From Phoronis australis (Eukaryota; Phoronida; Phoronidae), in the NCBI GenBank assembly GCA_002633005.1, contig NMRA01000432.1, positions 226,674 through 290,673 on the forward strand: a stretch of 64,000 nt of DNA, given 5' to 3'. Made by a program: the position numbers and the translations under genes. This document shows positions 1 to 12,800 of the stretch, in pieces (the first letter of the stretch is position 1; each line of letters starts with the position of its first letter). The notes beneath the pieces were generated by a model. The model saw only the letters and a program-made list of their open reading frames with translations. It was not told where the DNA came from and searched no databases.

Positions 1-870
1 ACCTCATTAACTGACTTACTAGATCGACCAGATTTTGGTGTTTCATCAAGACCACTAGTAGCCATAGTTACCAGCCCTTTCTTTGCTGTTGGACTCTTAC
101 AGGTATTCTCTGTGATAGTTTTCCCACTATCTGTCACATTCCTCAATGTCCTTTTTGATTTACCTGCAGTTGATTCAGAAGCGACATCTCTATTGCTTTC
201 ACGTTCATCTGGCCTACCACCAGCCATATTATTTAATGTCCTTTTTGATTTCCTTGAGGGTGACTTGGAAACAATTTCGACATTGCCTTCAGGTTCATCC
301 GGGCTAACACCAGCAGTATTATTTAAAGTCTTTTTTGATTTCCTTGTTGGCGATTTGGATACAAATTCAACATTGCCTTCACTCTCATCCGGGCTACAAG
401 CCACATTCTTAGATTTCCTTTTAGATTTTCCAGCTGGCGACTTAGTAGCTATTTCTACATTGCTCTCATGGTCAGGGAGGTCATCGGGTACATTACTGCC
501 GTTGACGGCCACTGCACTCTTGTCGCGACTTTTTACTGCATCAATCTCGTTATTTACTACTCCTCTCATCACATTACCAACAACATTGCCGGACATCACT
601 GAACGCGTCCTGCGTCTAACTTCTTGGGAGTTATCTCCCTCTCCCACTGCTGTCATCAAACTTTCGTCCTCAGTTACATCACACCCTGTCCCATTCACAT
701 GCTTATTTCTAGTGACACGTTCACATGTTTTGCTGGTTGCACTGGACTGCATATTCACCTGCTGGTTGGTGTCTGCAACGCTAGTGACCTCTTGTGGATC
801 CTGAGACAAAGCTCCATTATCCTCATCACTCTCACCCTCGGAGATGAGTATGATGTCGTCACTGGCACAG
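1..870 (-). CDS. DBF4: DBF4 exon 10, acidic and Lys-Ser-Pro tail (continues off window)
   Basis: Acceptor tttattttcag precedes 870; the first base completes a GAC codon begun in exon 9. The exon is open for 289 codons to the window edge. It opens with SDDIILISEGESDEDNG, a hydrophobic run followed by acids that looks like a SUMO-interacting motif. It then holds about four diverged copies of a 30-35 residue unit with the core KSPxxKSKRxLxN (roughly plus positions 130-480). The Ser-Pro steps are possible CDK sites. DBF4 C-terminal tails are poorly conserved, so function here is inferred. Confidence 0.88.
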
Positions 871-3800
871 CTGAAAATAAACAAAGGTACAATGGACCTT
901 AACATCAAGGAAAGTAATTCTTAACATCATTAAGAACCAAGTGAAATTTGCTTTTATTAAAAAAGCACAACTAAGACCAGTCACTCAGTGCCGTATGACT
1001 TGAACCGGCTGTACTTCGGGAGCAAGTTTTCCGATATGCAAAATTGGTTGAATACACGAGGATACGAACAGAATGGAATAAACATTGTTTATAACAAGTG
1101 TCCTGTAGTTATCCAATTTTGTATACGTATGAATATATAATCTATCTTAGGAGTGCTAATTTAGAAATTTCAAGTTACTTGATCACCCACCCACTAAACT
1201 ACTAAACACAGATTACTCTATTACATGCCCATCTAAGCTACCAAATACAGATTCAAAGATTCGATGCAAGACGTAAAAACCAACATCTGGTGATTTCAAA
1301 ACGAAACCAAAACAGGAACTCCTGTTCACAATTTTGAAACAACTTAACACTATGTTGACTCACTCATCCTCTTGCTCCTGTAAAGTGACATCATCCCCCA
1401 CCTCGGCAAGATCTTCCGCTTGCGACGTGTGGAACATTTCTACGTCGTGCAGAAAGCGTTCAATGTTAGGTCCACGGGCGATGAGAAGGTCAAGGCTGCG
1501 GAAGTTGATGGGCTGACGCACAAATTCTTGATGCTTGTCGCTCTGGACGTGCTACAGAGATAAAAGCAATTGATCTTTACTATTCCTTTATTTCATATTA
1601 TGAGAGAAGCCACACACCACTTACTACTCCTTTGTTTCATATTATGAGAGATGGCACACACCACGTCTTTGTAATTATACTGTACACCAGTGTAGAACAC
1701 TAGTAAAAATATAGAAACAAGAACTCATCTGTTTTTAAGTCGAAAAAAAAGAAAAATACAAATCGCTTAATGTCTTTCTTATGCATCAATGGCAACACAG
1801 AATTAGTCTTGCATAATGCTTACTGCATGAGTGTTGCGTAGAAGTTACTCCATAAATCTTGCATAAAAGTTACGTATGAATGTTGTGTAGTAGTTACTCT
1901 GTGAAATTTGCACAATGGTTACTCTATGAGTCTTGCACAATGGTTACTCTATGAAACTTGCATAATGGTTACTCTATGAATTTTGCATAATGGTTACTCT
2001 ATGAATCTTGCATATTAGTTGGTGCCATAAACAGCCACTGCACACCACATTTAAGGATACTAGAAACCTTGCAATCGGGATTTAAAAAACCAATGTGCCC
2101 AACTTTCTGCAATACTTTTAGCTAGTTTCATTGTTTGCTTACCAGTACTATACATAATTTTAAATGTTGCCAACCTGTACAGTGATATTATCAATGTCAA
2201 CAAAATCATGGCATTATTTTAGACTCATATCTACACGTGGTCTTCTAAAACTCGACCATAGCTTCAAGTAAACTACAGTACACACCAAACGCATCAGACA
2301 AGACACCGCCGTCATGACGGGCAATGATCCCGACCTGTCACTACGGGTCATTCTAGCTACTCGTGACGGTAAATTCTACTTGTGAATGAATTAATGATGA
2401 CCTCCCGACTTATGCAATACCAAACTTGTACGCTTTGAAGTGTACCATCCAGCATAGGTCACGCGCTTTCGCCTTAATTTTTATCCAAGAAAGCCAACTT
2501 AGACTTAAGTGACGGGAGAATTTCTTCAGGGACCGGAATTTAATTCACCAGCCAGTCCCGATGAAAAACCATGGTTTGGCTCGGCTATCATGACATTTAA
2601 GCTTGACCATCACGATGGTAAATTCTAGATTGTTTTGTGCGATATTTTCTGACGTCTACTACACAAGATTGGCCGCAAAACGTCTGCTTCAATGGAAATC
2701 TACAGTACCTCGTCAATGTTGTCGTATCTCTCATTGCAACACTCGCAGTAGCCTCTCTTTAGTTCAGCTCGTCTCTTCTCTTCTCTCATTCGCCGTAACT
2801 CACCCGCGGTCATTAGTTTCTCTGACGACTTCGACAATTGCTTCGACTTTTTAGCGCTGTTGAAATTGAAAGAAGTTAAGAGTGTCAGCCCTTGATGAGG
2901 ATGCTTTAATTGCAAACACATTTTGTTAATGGCCTTGGGATAGCAAACATTTTGGTTTCTAAACACTATTTCATTAGCAAGCAAATCACTGAGACGGACA
3001 TGAATTTAGACACAAAACTCTTCGAATGCTTGCGAAGGACTCCTTCTACTTCATGCGTAATTTGACAGGTAAACAATGCAATGACGGAATATTTCAGAAT
3101 CTCTGGTTTAGTAGCGAAGTTATGAGGAACTACAACCTCAGCAAACACTCATAACATTAGAGATGGGTTGAAACTAAAACCAGCGACTTAATCTTCAATT
3201 AGAAAAAAACAGTAACTGTGCACAGAGTCTAGTCTGACATTGATGCTGAAACAAACCACAAGAACTTCCATCAAAACCTGCTAAAGTCCTTAAAATAAGA
3301 GACCCTGGTTTTGAGCAATAATGGAAAATGGATGACATCAATGGAATCTGTCTTCTTTCCGGAATTCATAATTCTACCGCAGCTATCATAAATGTTATAC
3401 TTTTGGTTTTTAATTATCAAAAATTAAGAAAATAAATCATCAAATTAAAAAATTCTGGCTACAAATTGATTGACAACTGTTCTGCAGTGCACATGTTCAA
3501 GTAACTGCTTAGTCTTCCTAAAGGTGGCTCTGTTCATTTGTCAGGTTTCGTTAAACAATAAAACATTATGTGCATCAAATAATTATTAAAACGGAACAGC
3601 GTCATAATTTAGTGGAAAAATAATTTTTATGTTACTTATCACTTCAAAATACTAAAACAGAATCCATTAATTTACAAAAAGAAACCAAACGAATTTCTGT
3701 TTTTGAGAACGGAAAATCAAGGTCTCCATTCACTGAGAAACCAGATTTGACAGTCAGACCCCCCATCCCAACTCTTTACCCCCCATCCCAACTCTTTACC

Positions 3801-6800
3801 CCCCATCCCAACTCTTTACCCCCCATCCCAACTCTTTACCCCCCATCACAACTCTTTACCTCTTGGGTGTTTTCAATGGTGAGTTGACCTCATCTGGCTC
3901 CTCCCCGGGATCTGACGCCCCTAGCCCAGCTCCCTGCACCTTCTGCGCTCCCTCTCCCCCAAACAGGACTCCTCTAGAAAGGTCCAGGTGTGGAAATGTT
4001 TCCAGCTGCACAAAGTTAGGCTTGTATTGCTTCGTAGTTGACTCAAACTTGAGAAAGGGAGACTGGAGATGTTTGACTGCAAGATAACATCAAGCTATTN
4101 ACTCTTTACCCCCCATCACAACTCTTTACCCCCCATCACAACTCTTTACCTCTTGGGTGTTTTCAATGGTGAGTTGACCTCATCTGGCTCCTCCCCGGGA
4201 TCTGACGCCCCTAGCCCAGCTCCCTGCACCTTCTGCGCTCCCTCTCCCCCAAACAGGACTCCTCTAGAAAGGTCCAGGTGTGGAAATGTTTCCAGCTGCA
4301 CAAAGTTAGGCTTGTATTGCTTCGTAGTTGACTCAAACTTGAGAAAGGGAGACTGGAGATGTTTGACTGCAAGATAACATCAAGCTATTTTGATAAAGGT
4401 TGACAATTTTCTTGAAGTTGTCTTTACAAACCTTTTTTGAGACAGCGAGATAACTGAAAAATTACCGCAAATAACATTACTCATATTTCTTGGGAATGAA
4501 GCCAATTACAAAACAGAGATTTCACCAAACTCAACCAATCATATATGAGCAAGTAGGCATGCTTTCAAGCAATTTGATGCAAAAATAGGAAAAAGTAGGA
4601 TACATTTTCAAGAAAAGGAGGAACTGCGAAGCGAAAAGTAGGAAAAAGTAGGAACAAAAGCAGGAGTAATTTTTATCGATATTTACCAATGACGTTCGCC
4701 TCATGTCACATGGTGATTTGAATGAAATAAATTTGAAACCGATATTGCACTTGGAAGTTTTTTATTTAAATGAATTTTTGGGTCATCTTTCCTTCAATGA
4801 TAGGTGATGTACAATAGAATTACGCAGTCAAACCTTTTGCACTCAAAAGTGTGAATAAAGTCCTGTTGAACATAACTTCCACGGAAACTTTAGAACAATG
4901 AGAAATAAAAGTAGGAAAAATTAGAAAATATTAGGAATTTCAGGAAAAAGTAGGAACACGCCAAAAAGTAGGAAAAAGTAGGCATGTGTAGGTAAACAAG
5001 TGATTCAAGATAGGCGTACGATTGACCAAGTTTTGAATCAAGCTTAGAACAAAAGTTTGATAAGTTTGGGCCCTCAGCAATTGAAAATGAATCTAGCAAG
5101 AGCGAAATTACCTTTTGTTGGTTTAGCTTTCTTTTGCGTCGTCTTGTTAGCGCATGATGGCAACTTTCCAATTTCTCGTTTTACCCAGTTCTGGACAGCT
5201 GCAAAAAAGAGCGGAGGATACAAAAACCACTGATTAGGGTAGGCTAACAATATTTAATACTGCCAGTTTGATACAAATACCAGTTCGAAACTGAAAATTG
5301 CCAGTAAACAAAACTACAACCTGGGAACGCGTTTTAAATAGCTACAGTTTGATAGCAGTTACGGAGGTGTTGATTCTAATATTTGGTGCTGGCATCAGAA
5401 AGATCAAATAAATGCTTGGCAAGAAAACGCAATCCTAGAATAAGGATTTCTCCAATAATGCACCTGCAAGTCATACTGACCAGTGAACGATACGACTCGG
5501 ACATTCCACTTCTGAGCATTGGCGATGACATCGGTTGTGCCTCGGAACTAAAAACATTTAAAACAACACGAGCGTGTTTAGTTAAGACAAAAAACTACAA
5601 AGAACTGAGAGAAATTGTTAACATGATTCACGTGGTTTAAATATTGCACACTGCTACCAATTTGTTTTTTTTTGGTCAAAATAATATAAGCTGACAGTGG
5701 CACAAACTGAGCCAGTTGCCTCAAATGCACACAAGGTTATCCACAAGAAACAGCCAAGAAAATACTCAGTCAAATGTGTCAGTTGATTTTATCATTGTTT
5801 TACTTTCAATCTTTGCATTAATTAAAGGAGACAAAATATAAAACTTAATGAGCCCCCTAATTTAAACATAACAACCACTGTAAGGACCATTCTGATGTTG
5901 CAAGAGTGAATGCCATTGGCTTCTGAAGTAAAAATGCATTTTGGCAGCTCACCCCTTCCACCCGTTGACCACATCACAAGGGAAAATCTCACTGGAGGCA
6001 ACATATCAATATTATCCCTTGGTCTGCACAAGGTCTCAGAGCTGATAATCTAATACTTTTAGTCCAGTAGCTGAAGTTGATTGGAATGGCCAGTATCATG
6101 AGCCAAGTTAGTATGTTATATTCATGAGGTTTCCAAATCGCTGCATTGCAACTGATCTGAAGCCTGTGCTGAACACAATGTAGCTCCTATAGCTAAAATG
6201 TTGTAGTTACAAACCCCTCTGACCACACACTGCTCTACTTAATACAAAAATATTACAAGTCGTGGCCGAAAAACCACCATACCTTTGAGCGGGCCTTTTG
6301 TGCCAATGCTTTTCCGCGGCTTTCCTGAAAAGAAACAAAACAATAATTGATACAGTTGTAATTCATGAAATCATCCTTTAGTTCCACCTTTCGTCTGATG
6401 AAACTTTATAACCCGCTTAAATTGGATAAAAACAAAAATTAAATTAGGGCTTTAACTCTATGATCATGTTGGCAGTGGAAATAGAAGCATATTAATGAGT
6501 GACAAACAACATGGCCGCTGGTCCTCCAAATCTGACCGACCCACCACATAATAGGATCTATGGGGATAAAATGGGACCGCCGCACCAGAAAATGGGACCG
6601 ACTCACTTAAAGCATGACTGCCCGACCACAAAACAGGACCGCCGGAGACTGAACATGACAGCCGGACAGAATGTAGTTATCAATCCCTGTGTGTGATACT
6701 GCGGGTTATTACATAACCAACCAGCTAGCTGCATGAAGACTATCATCAAAATACAGCTTAGTAGCACTATGTGCTGAGCTCCGTTAAGACTTCGAAATTT

Positions 6801-9800
6801 CACACAGCCCAGGTGGTTCCGCTCGTCACCTTGTCGTGAATCTTACATCAACATGTAGAACCGGCGACCAGCGGAGGTGAATGCAAAATCTGAGTCAACT
6901 GACTCTCACCTTACCAGTTGCAGCGGTTTGAATAAAATACAATCTAATAAACGTCATTTTCTGCATAATTCTTCGCCTTTTGTAACAAAGAAGTCTGCCG
7001 CACACGTGACATGCGCACGCGCTATTTCCTAAAATTTTGCGACATCTTTCGGAAGACGACAGCTTCGCAGCAGCAAAAGAACGCATCACAATTTTACCAG
7101 CAGAATAACAGCAGAAAACCGATTTTTAACGAATGCCAATAAATAATTTAGTTTACTCAAGGAAGAGTGTCGTTCATAACACCCGGGAAGTCATGATAAC
7201 ACTAAATTTGTGTCATACTTTATCTGGTCAGTTTTTTCCCACTTCGGCACAAAGCTGTATATTTAGTACACTGTACGCTGTGTGCCAAGGCTTGTTATGA
7301 TGATACTTTACTCGATAACCAGAACGCGTTTTTCGACTTGACTAAAACATCAAATTGGAGAAAAGGAGTTTCATTTTGTTATAAAACTTACACAATGGAT
7401 AAAACTAATTATTTAGCTCAAAGGTGTGCAACGTGGTTGGTTTTTAGTTACATTTATTAATTTTAAATGTTGACCTTTCAGTTGTTTATAATGTAGTAAT
7501 AGCCGAGATTACCTGACCCGGGAATCAAACAAGCAACCCCCATAAAACCGGGGAGTGTGCTAACCATTCAATTGCCCCTTAGCGAGTGCCTAACAGAGGC
7601 TCATATGATTCACCGAAAGCACATCTACAACATTTCGCCTTTTCCTATGGAACAGGCGCACTGCACCACCTAGAAGGTGAATACCAGGATGTCTCGCATA
7701 CATGTCAACTTCCCTTGGTACCTTTGCCACCAAAACGCAGGTAAACACAAGGTTGTCTATCATACAGGTCCTCGACTCCTGGAACATTAACCATCACCAT
7801 AACCATGCGTGCTGTCCGAGGTCCACCGGTACAAATTAGCAGTGCCTTATCAGTAAATCACCTGTTTGCCGACTACGCCATTTGTAATAATAGCCGAGAT
7901 TACCCGCCCTGAGAATCAAACCAGTAACCCCCATACAACCGGCGAAGGTGCTAACCAATCAGCTAATGGGTAATTGCCCGTTAGGCTCATATGATTCACC
8001 AGAAGCACATCTACAACAAGTCAGATACCGCCGCAGAGCCGGGTGAAGTAAAGCTCGAAAGCACTGTGTTTTACAAAGTGAAGTGTTCTGAAGCTCACCA
8101 GATTTCAGTCGATTTATCAGGATAAGACCTGCATAAGAAAATAGCCCCACTGTATGATCTGTGTAGGCCTACACTATCAACTGACCGGTCACAAAACTTA
8201 GCATAGTTGTCATTGTGGTCAAGTTTCAATCCTTGGCGGTCATGTTCAGTCTCCGGTGGTCCTAGTTTTTGGTGGGGTGGTCATGTTTTTAGATGCGTCA
8301 GTCCAATTTCTTATGCGGCGGTCCCATTTTATCCCCGTAGGTCCAGTTTTATGGTGAGTCGGTCTGAATCGAAGGAGCAATGGTCATGTTATTTCTCACC
8401 CGTGATATTATTGTATGGAAATATTATGAGAGTAAACAGCCTACTTCCATTTTCTTTTCTAAGTCAGCTTAACATGGTGAAATCAGCTTTAAGTAATGAA
8501 AATGACGAAAGAGTAACTTTAAAGCCGTAAGATCTTAAAGGTACAATTTGTTTTCCAACAAGACTCATCAATCTATCTAGGCGCTTACAGTGGTGGATTC
8601 AACAGTGACTCCAGGACTGTCTTTGGGCGACTCCACACTACCAAGATTGAAGGGACTAGGTGTAGACAAGGATGGGCTTGATTCAGTGATGCCGTCGCCA
8701 CGGCACTCTTTCTGACCAGTGACCAAATAATGGACGTCTTTGGTGAAGAACTTTTCAATACACTATGACAGAAAAGCATTTTTTGTTAATAAAACATTAA
8801 ATTAGAACAGGATACAGTATACGCACTTCCCACGACTTTGCTCCACAGCAAAAGCGTAACCATTAAAAGGCTAAGTTAGAATGTACAAAACATGCCAAAC
8901 TAAATTTAGTTTGACACTAATTTGTACAGATCACTAATATTTCTTTGTATTTAAACACAGCTAAACAGAGCAGACAACCAATCCAACACTCATCTCATTT
9001 TTTATTACTCACAGAATGCAGTCGATCTGTTCAACTATTGATGGAGGAATTCTCGATTTCCTTTCATGTCATACTTTTGCTTAGTTTCTTCGTGCCCTTT
9101 GATTTGGTTAACAACAACATTATTAGGCTTTGCAGCGTTTGAGCAAGATTAAAACCATACGCAAACAGAGACGGATTTTTTTCGGCGACAAACTGACATC
9201 AGCACACCCTTGCACAGACGACAGTTTTCGTAAATGTCGTAGTGAATCGAATGTCGCAAAACTGCCTATAAAACGAGTCAATGCTGCTTTCATGGTTTTA
9301 AAAATTAAATCGATTTAAGTCACTGATTGAAAAGATCGAATTTTAAGAAGAAAACTTTTTAAAGGCAAATTAAGAGTACGCTCATTGAATACGCCATATG
9401 TGTTCGTGGGTAAACTGGTTCAGGCACTCTCCGGATGGAACACAATTGGCGAAAATCAGCTTGCGCTTCGAGAAAAATTATCATTAATAATAATAATAAT
9501 AATAATAAACTTTATTTAAAGAGGATAAAATACAATAAATGTAAAACATGCTTTAGCCAAAGGCTAATATCCAGCATGGTCCTCTGCAGCAAGAAATTAA
9601 ATTAATTAAATTAAGTTAGATAAACAGATTAAATTAAGATACAATAAGATACATTAAATAAAATAGTATTAACAAATTGGATTTACAAATTAAATTAAAG
9701 ATAAATAAATAAATAAATAAATAAATAAAAATTACTTTAAGTTTGAGTTTTTTGAAAACCAAAATGTCGCAGACTTAAAATTACTGGCCATTTCATAGCT

Positions 9801-12800
9801 TTGTGAGTACACATGGGTACTATTTTTTTGCAATAAATATTCACTTATTTAAGTTTTTCACAAGTTCAAGTGTGCAAACTTGTCCCATTGGAAAAGTAAC
9901 ATTGCCGTGAGGTTGTACAAATTAGTTGTCCCGAATGGCTGGACTACCATTAATGTCGAGTCCTGCACCCCTCAAGTGATTCTAAACTTGAGGGTATTTT
10001 GTAACCATTTAGAGGGGAATTATTGAGTCTAATAAGTCAAACTTTTGTAGTTTTCATAGAGAGAATGGGGCCAAAGTCCCTATATCGAGGCATCAAGGTC
10101 CTCACTAAGTTTAAAAATTTATTGAATATCAGCCACAGAAGTAGGAATGACATCATAATCCAGGTTTGTACAACAGTTGTTACATAGTCCATGTGAAGAG
10201 AACATGGTGTTCCAACTTACAGCACCAAGTAATGCCAAGTCCTTCTCTAACGCTGCAACACCTGTCTGACCTTTCGTATCGATGTAAATCTTTTTACTCA
10301 ACAGAGGTTTATGGTTGTTGTTGCCACTAGGTTTAAACGTAATACCTGAAAAATAAGGTACGTGTAGATGACAGAAACAGCATCAGGGCATTCTCATTCT
10401 ATACCACATCAACTTGCATGCCGTCAAGAACAAGACTTTGAAGTCACTCCTAAAAGTTTGAATGTGTAATACATCTTCCAAAAATAACTCGTATGATATC
10501 TCAAACCTTATTCACAAAAATTGGCTATTTTTACAATATTTCAATGAACTGTTCACCTACTTTAAACTGGACCACAATGCACCAGCTTGACCCACTTAAT
10601 ATACTGGCTCCGCCCGTGACCTACTTGAATTCGAAGCACTAGAGATAGACTTGGTTTAAATTAAAAGTTTTTGCGATAATTAAGTTGCTTACGCACAGTG
10701 AATTTGGATGACACTTCACGTGAATGTTGAAATAATGAATATGGCTAAGGGGTGTATAGGTTATGTTGACCAAAAATAAGTTTTCAACGGAAAATGACTG
10801 ATTGGAAGTCCTTGAGATTTTCAAGTTTCACCTCATAATCAATCGGCTTTTACTCAGCTTTAGACAATCAACTTAGGAACATGAGCTCTCAAAAATGGCT
10901 TGGTGGATTTCGCTGAAACTTTCCAAACTCAATATTTATTCATCAATATAAAAATGCTTTCAAGATTTTCAATATAGAGGCCTAGTTTCTGCGAAACGTA
11001 ACAAAGATGAATACCCTTCTACTTTTGAAAAAAAGCCTTACGCTTTGCGAGTCGATTTGTCATAGAAATCAAACGAAAAGGCCAACCGAAAATTCCTAAT
11101 AGCGTTTTTGAAGTAACTAGTGAAGTTTTCATTGAAAAAATGTTTCATTAAAATCGACCGAGGGGTTATTTTGCTATGAGTGTACCTTTCTGAAACATGG
11201 AATTTTGACTTACGAAAGGTGTTAACATGACATATAAATATAAAACATATTTTTATATTCCCTGATCTTTTTTTCATTCAGAAAATATATACATTTATTA
11301 ATTGACAAAGCCTTATTTTTGATACACGAGTTAGAACGGAGGCCACTTGATAAGGTTTGAGATAATGTTAAAACAAGCCCTTGGAGACAATGCATCAGTT
11401 TGACAGATGAGCTAAGAATACACCTGACTTAAATCAATCGTTTTCTTCACAAAAAATCACTGTTTTAGGCTTGACTATAATATGTATTTGCCAAGTAGTT
11501 TTTATAATTCAATGTGTAGTTCTCCACTTGGCAAATACCCAGTTAAACACATATTTTTGAATGAAGGGATAAGGTGTGATTGCGGGAGAGTGGTCTGGAA
11601 ACTAATTTACCATGGAAATTTCTTACTGTGACGCCGGAATTGACAGATTTACTGTACAAATTTAATGCATTGTTTGGTACCATTACATTTGACTGTTACC
11701 CTAGATATTAAACGTGCTGCAGCACATTCCTGTCCACTATGTGAAAAGAACCACCCGTCCCAGCTTCAGGAATTGCGGGCAATACATTGCCTTTCGATGC
11801 AATGGCCAAGCTGGGCTCCCAAACCTTAGCATAACATCAACTTGCCAAATGCAACCCAGGTTGCCAAACAAGAACTTATGTCGTCAAACCTCGCCGGTAA
11901 GCGCCAAAAATGAAAGAAACGAGGTACCTGAAATGGAAAGTCCGGGAACTCATCAAAGGTCGCCCAGCCCTGATGGCGTTAATTTTTTTTTTTAAATAAA
12001 GGAAAATGCGCACTATCTCAAGTGCTCGGCGATGTCCAATTTTCCTCTCGGGCCCAATACTCTGGGCAGGCTCACCTTCTAAAGCAGAAGTACACAATAA
12101 CTGTGCACGACTCATAAATGAGCTGTGGATTTTTACTAGGGTGCCAAACAAAACCTGAAGTTGCACTTGAGACCAAGACTGCACCAAAATGAGTCCTGCC
12201 CTATGTGACAGAACTGCTCAACCAATTCACTTTTTGTTTGATTGAGAAAATAAAGTATACTAAACAAAATGTATGAGATCAGATATCTGAGAATAATAGT
12301 GTTTTCCACACTCAAAAATTCAAAAACAAGTGGCGTTTACAACCACTTTGAAAGTATAGCAAACACACAAAAAATAATACTTCTTTTGTTGTTAAAAATA
12401 AAAAAGCAGTTGCATCATGTGTTATACATTCAAAATCAACCAGGTCGCAGCAACCTGTTAAAAGGCACTAGTCGGACATAGCGGTCCCTGATTTTGAGAA
12501 CCAGTTTCATCCACTAAATAACGGGCCCGTGGATGAAACTGGTTCTCAAAATCAGGGACCGCTATATCCGACCAGTGCCCTGTTAAAACAGGTCATGTAG
12601 AACTGCAATTATCTCCCACATTATATTGTGATCTTGATCATATGACAAAAGGTAGCTGTGAATGGACAATTTTTATCAGGTGCCCATAAAACAGCATCAG
12701 TAATAATATTTAGTTAATTTACTACAAGAATAAAGGGTCAGAGAGCATCAAAACAAGACAAAGACACTGACAGAACAACAGCTGGCAACTTTTGCAGATA

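Larger units (their letters stand above)
6666..8218. other. Interior of the composite foldback element (DBF4 intron 3)
   Basis: About 1.55 kb between the inverted arms. Apart from the two tRNA-like repeats described separately I see no coding sequence. Whether this is the element's own cargo or later insertions cannot be told here. Confidence 0.5.

Noticed and set aside
112-902. Plus-strand open frames of 230 and 92 codons
   Set aside because: They are antisense shadows of DBF4 exon 10, whose minus frame has splice signals, correct phase and a plausible tail.
3759-3860. CRISPR-like array
   Set aside because: Units are directly abutting 20-bp copies without spacers in a eukaryotic intron; a minisatellite.
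4069-4377. 102-codon plus frame through the N
   Set aside because: Antisense shadow of duplicated DBF4 exon 7.
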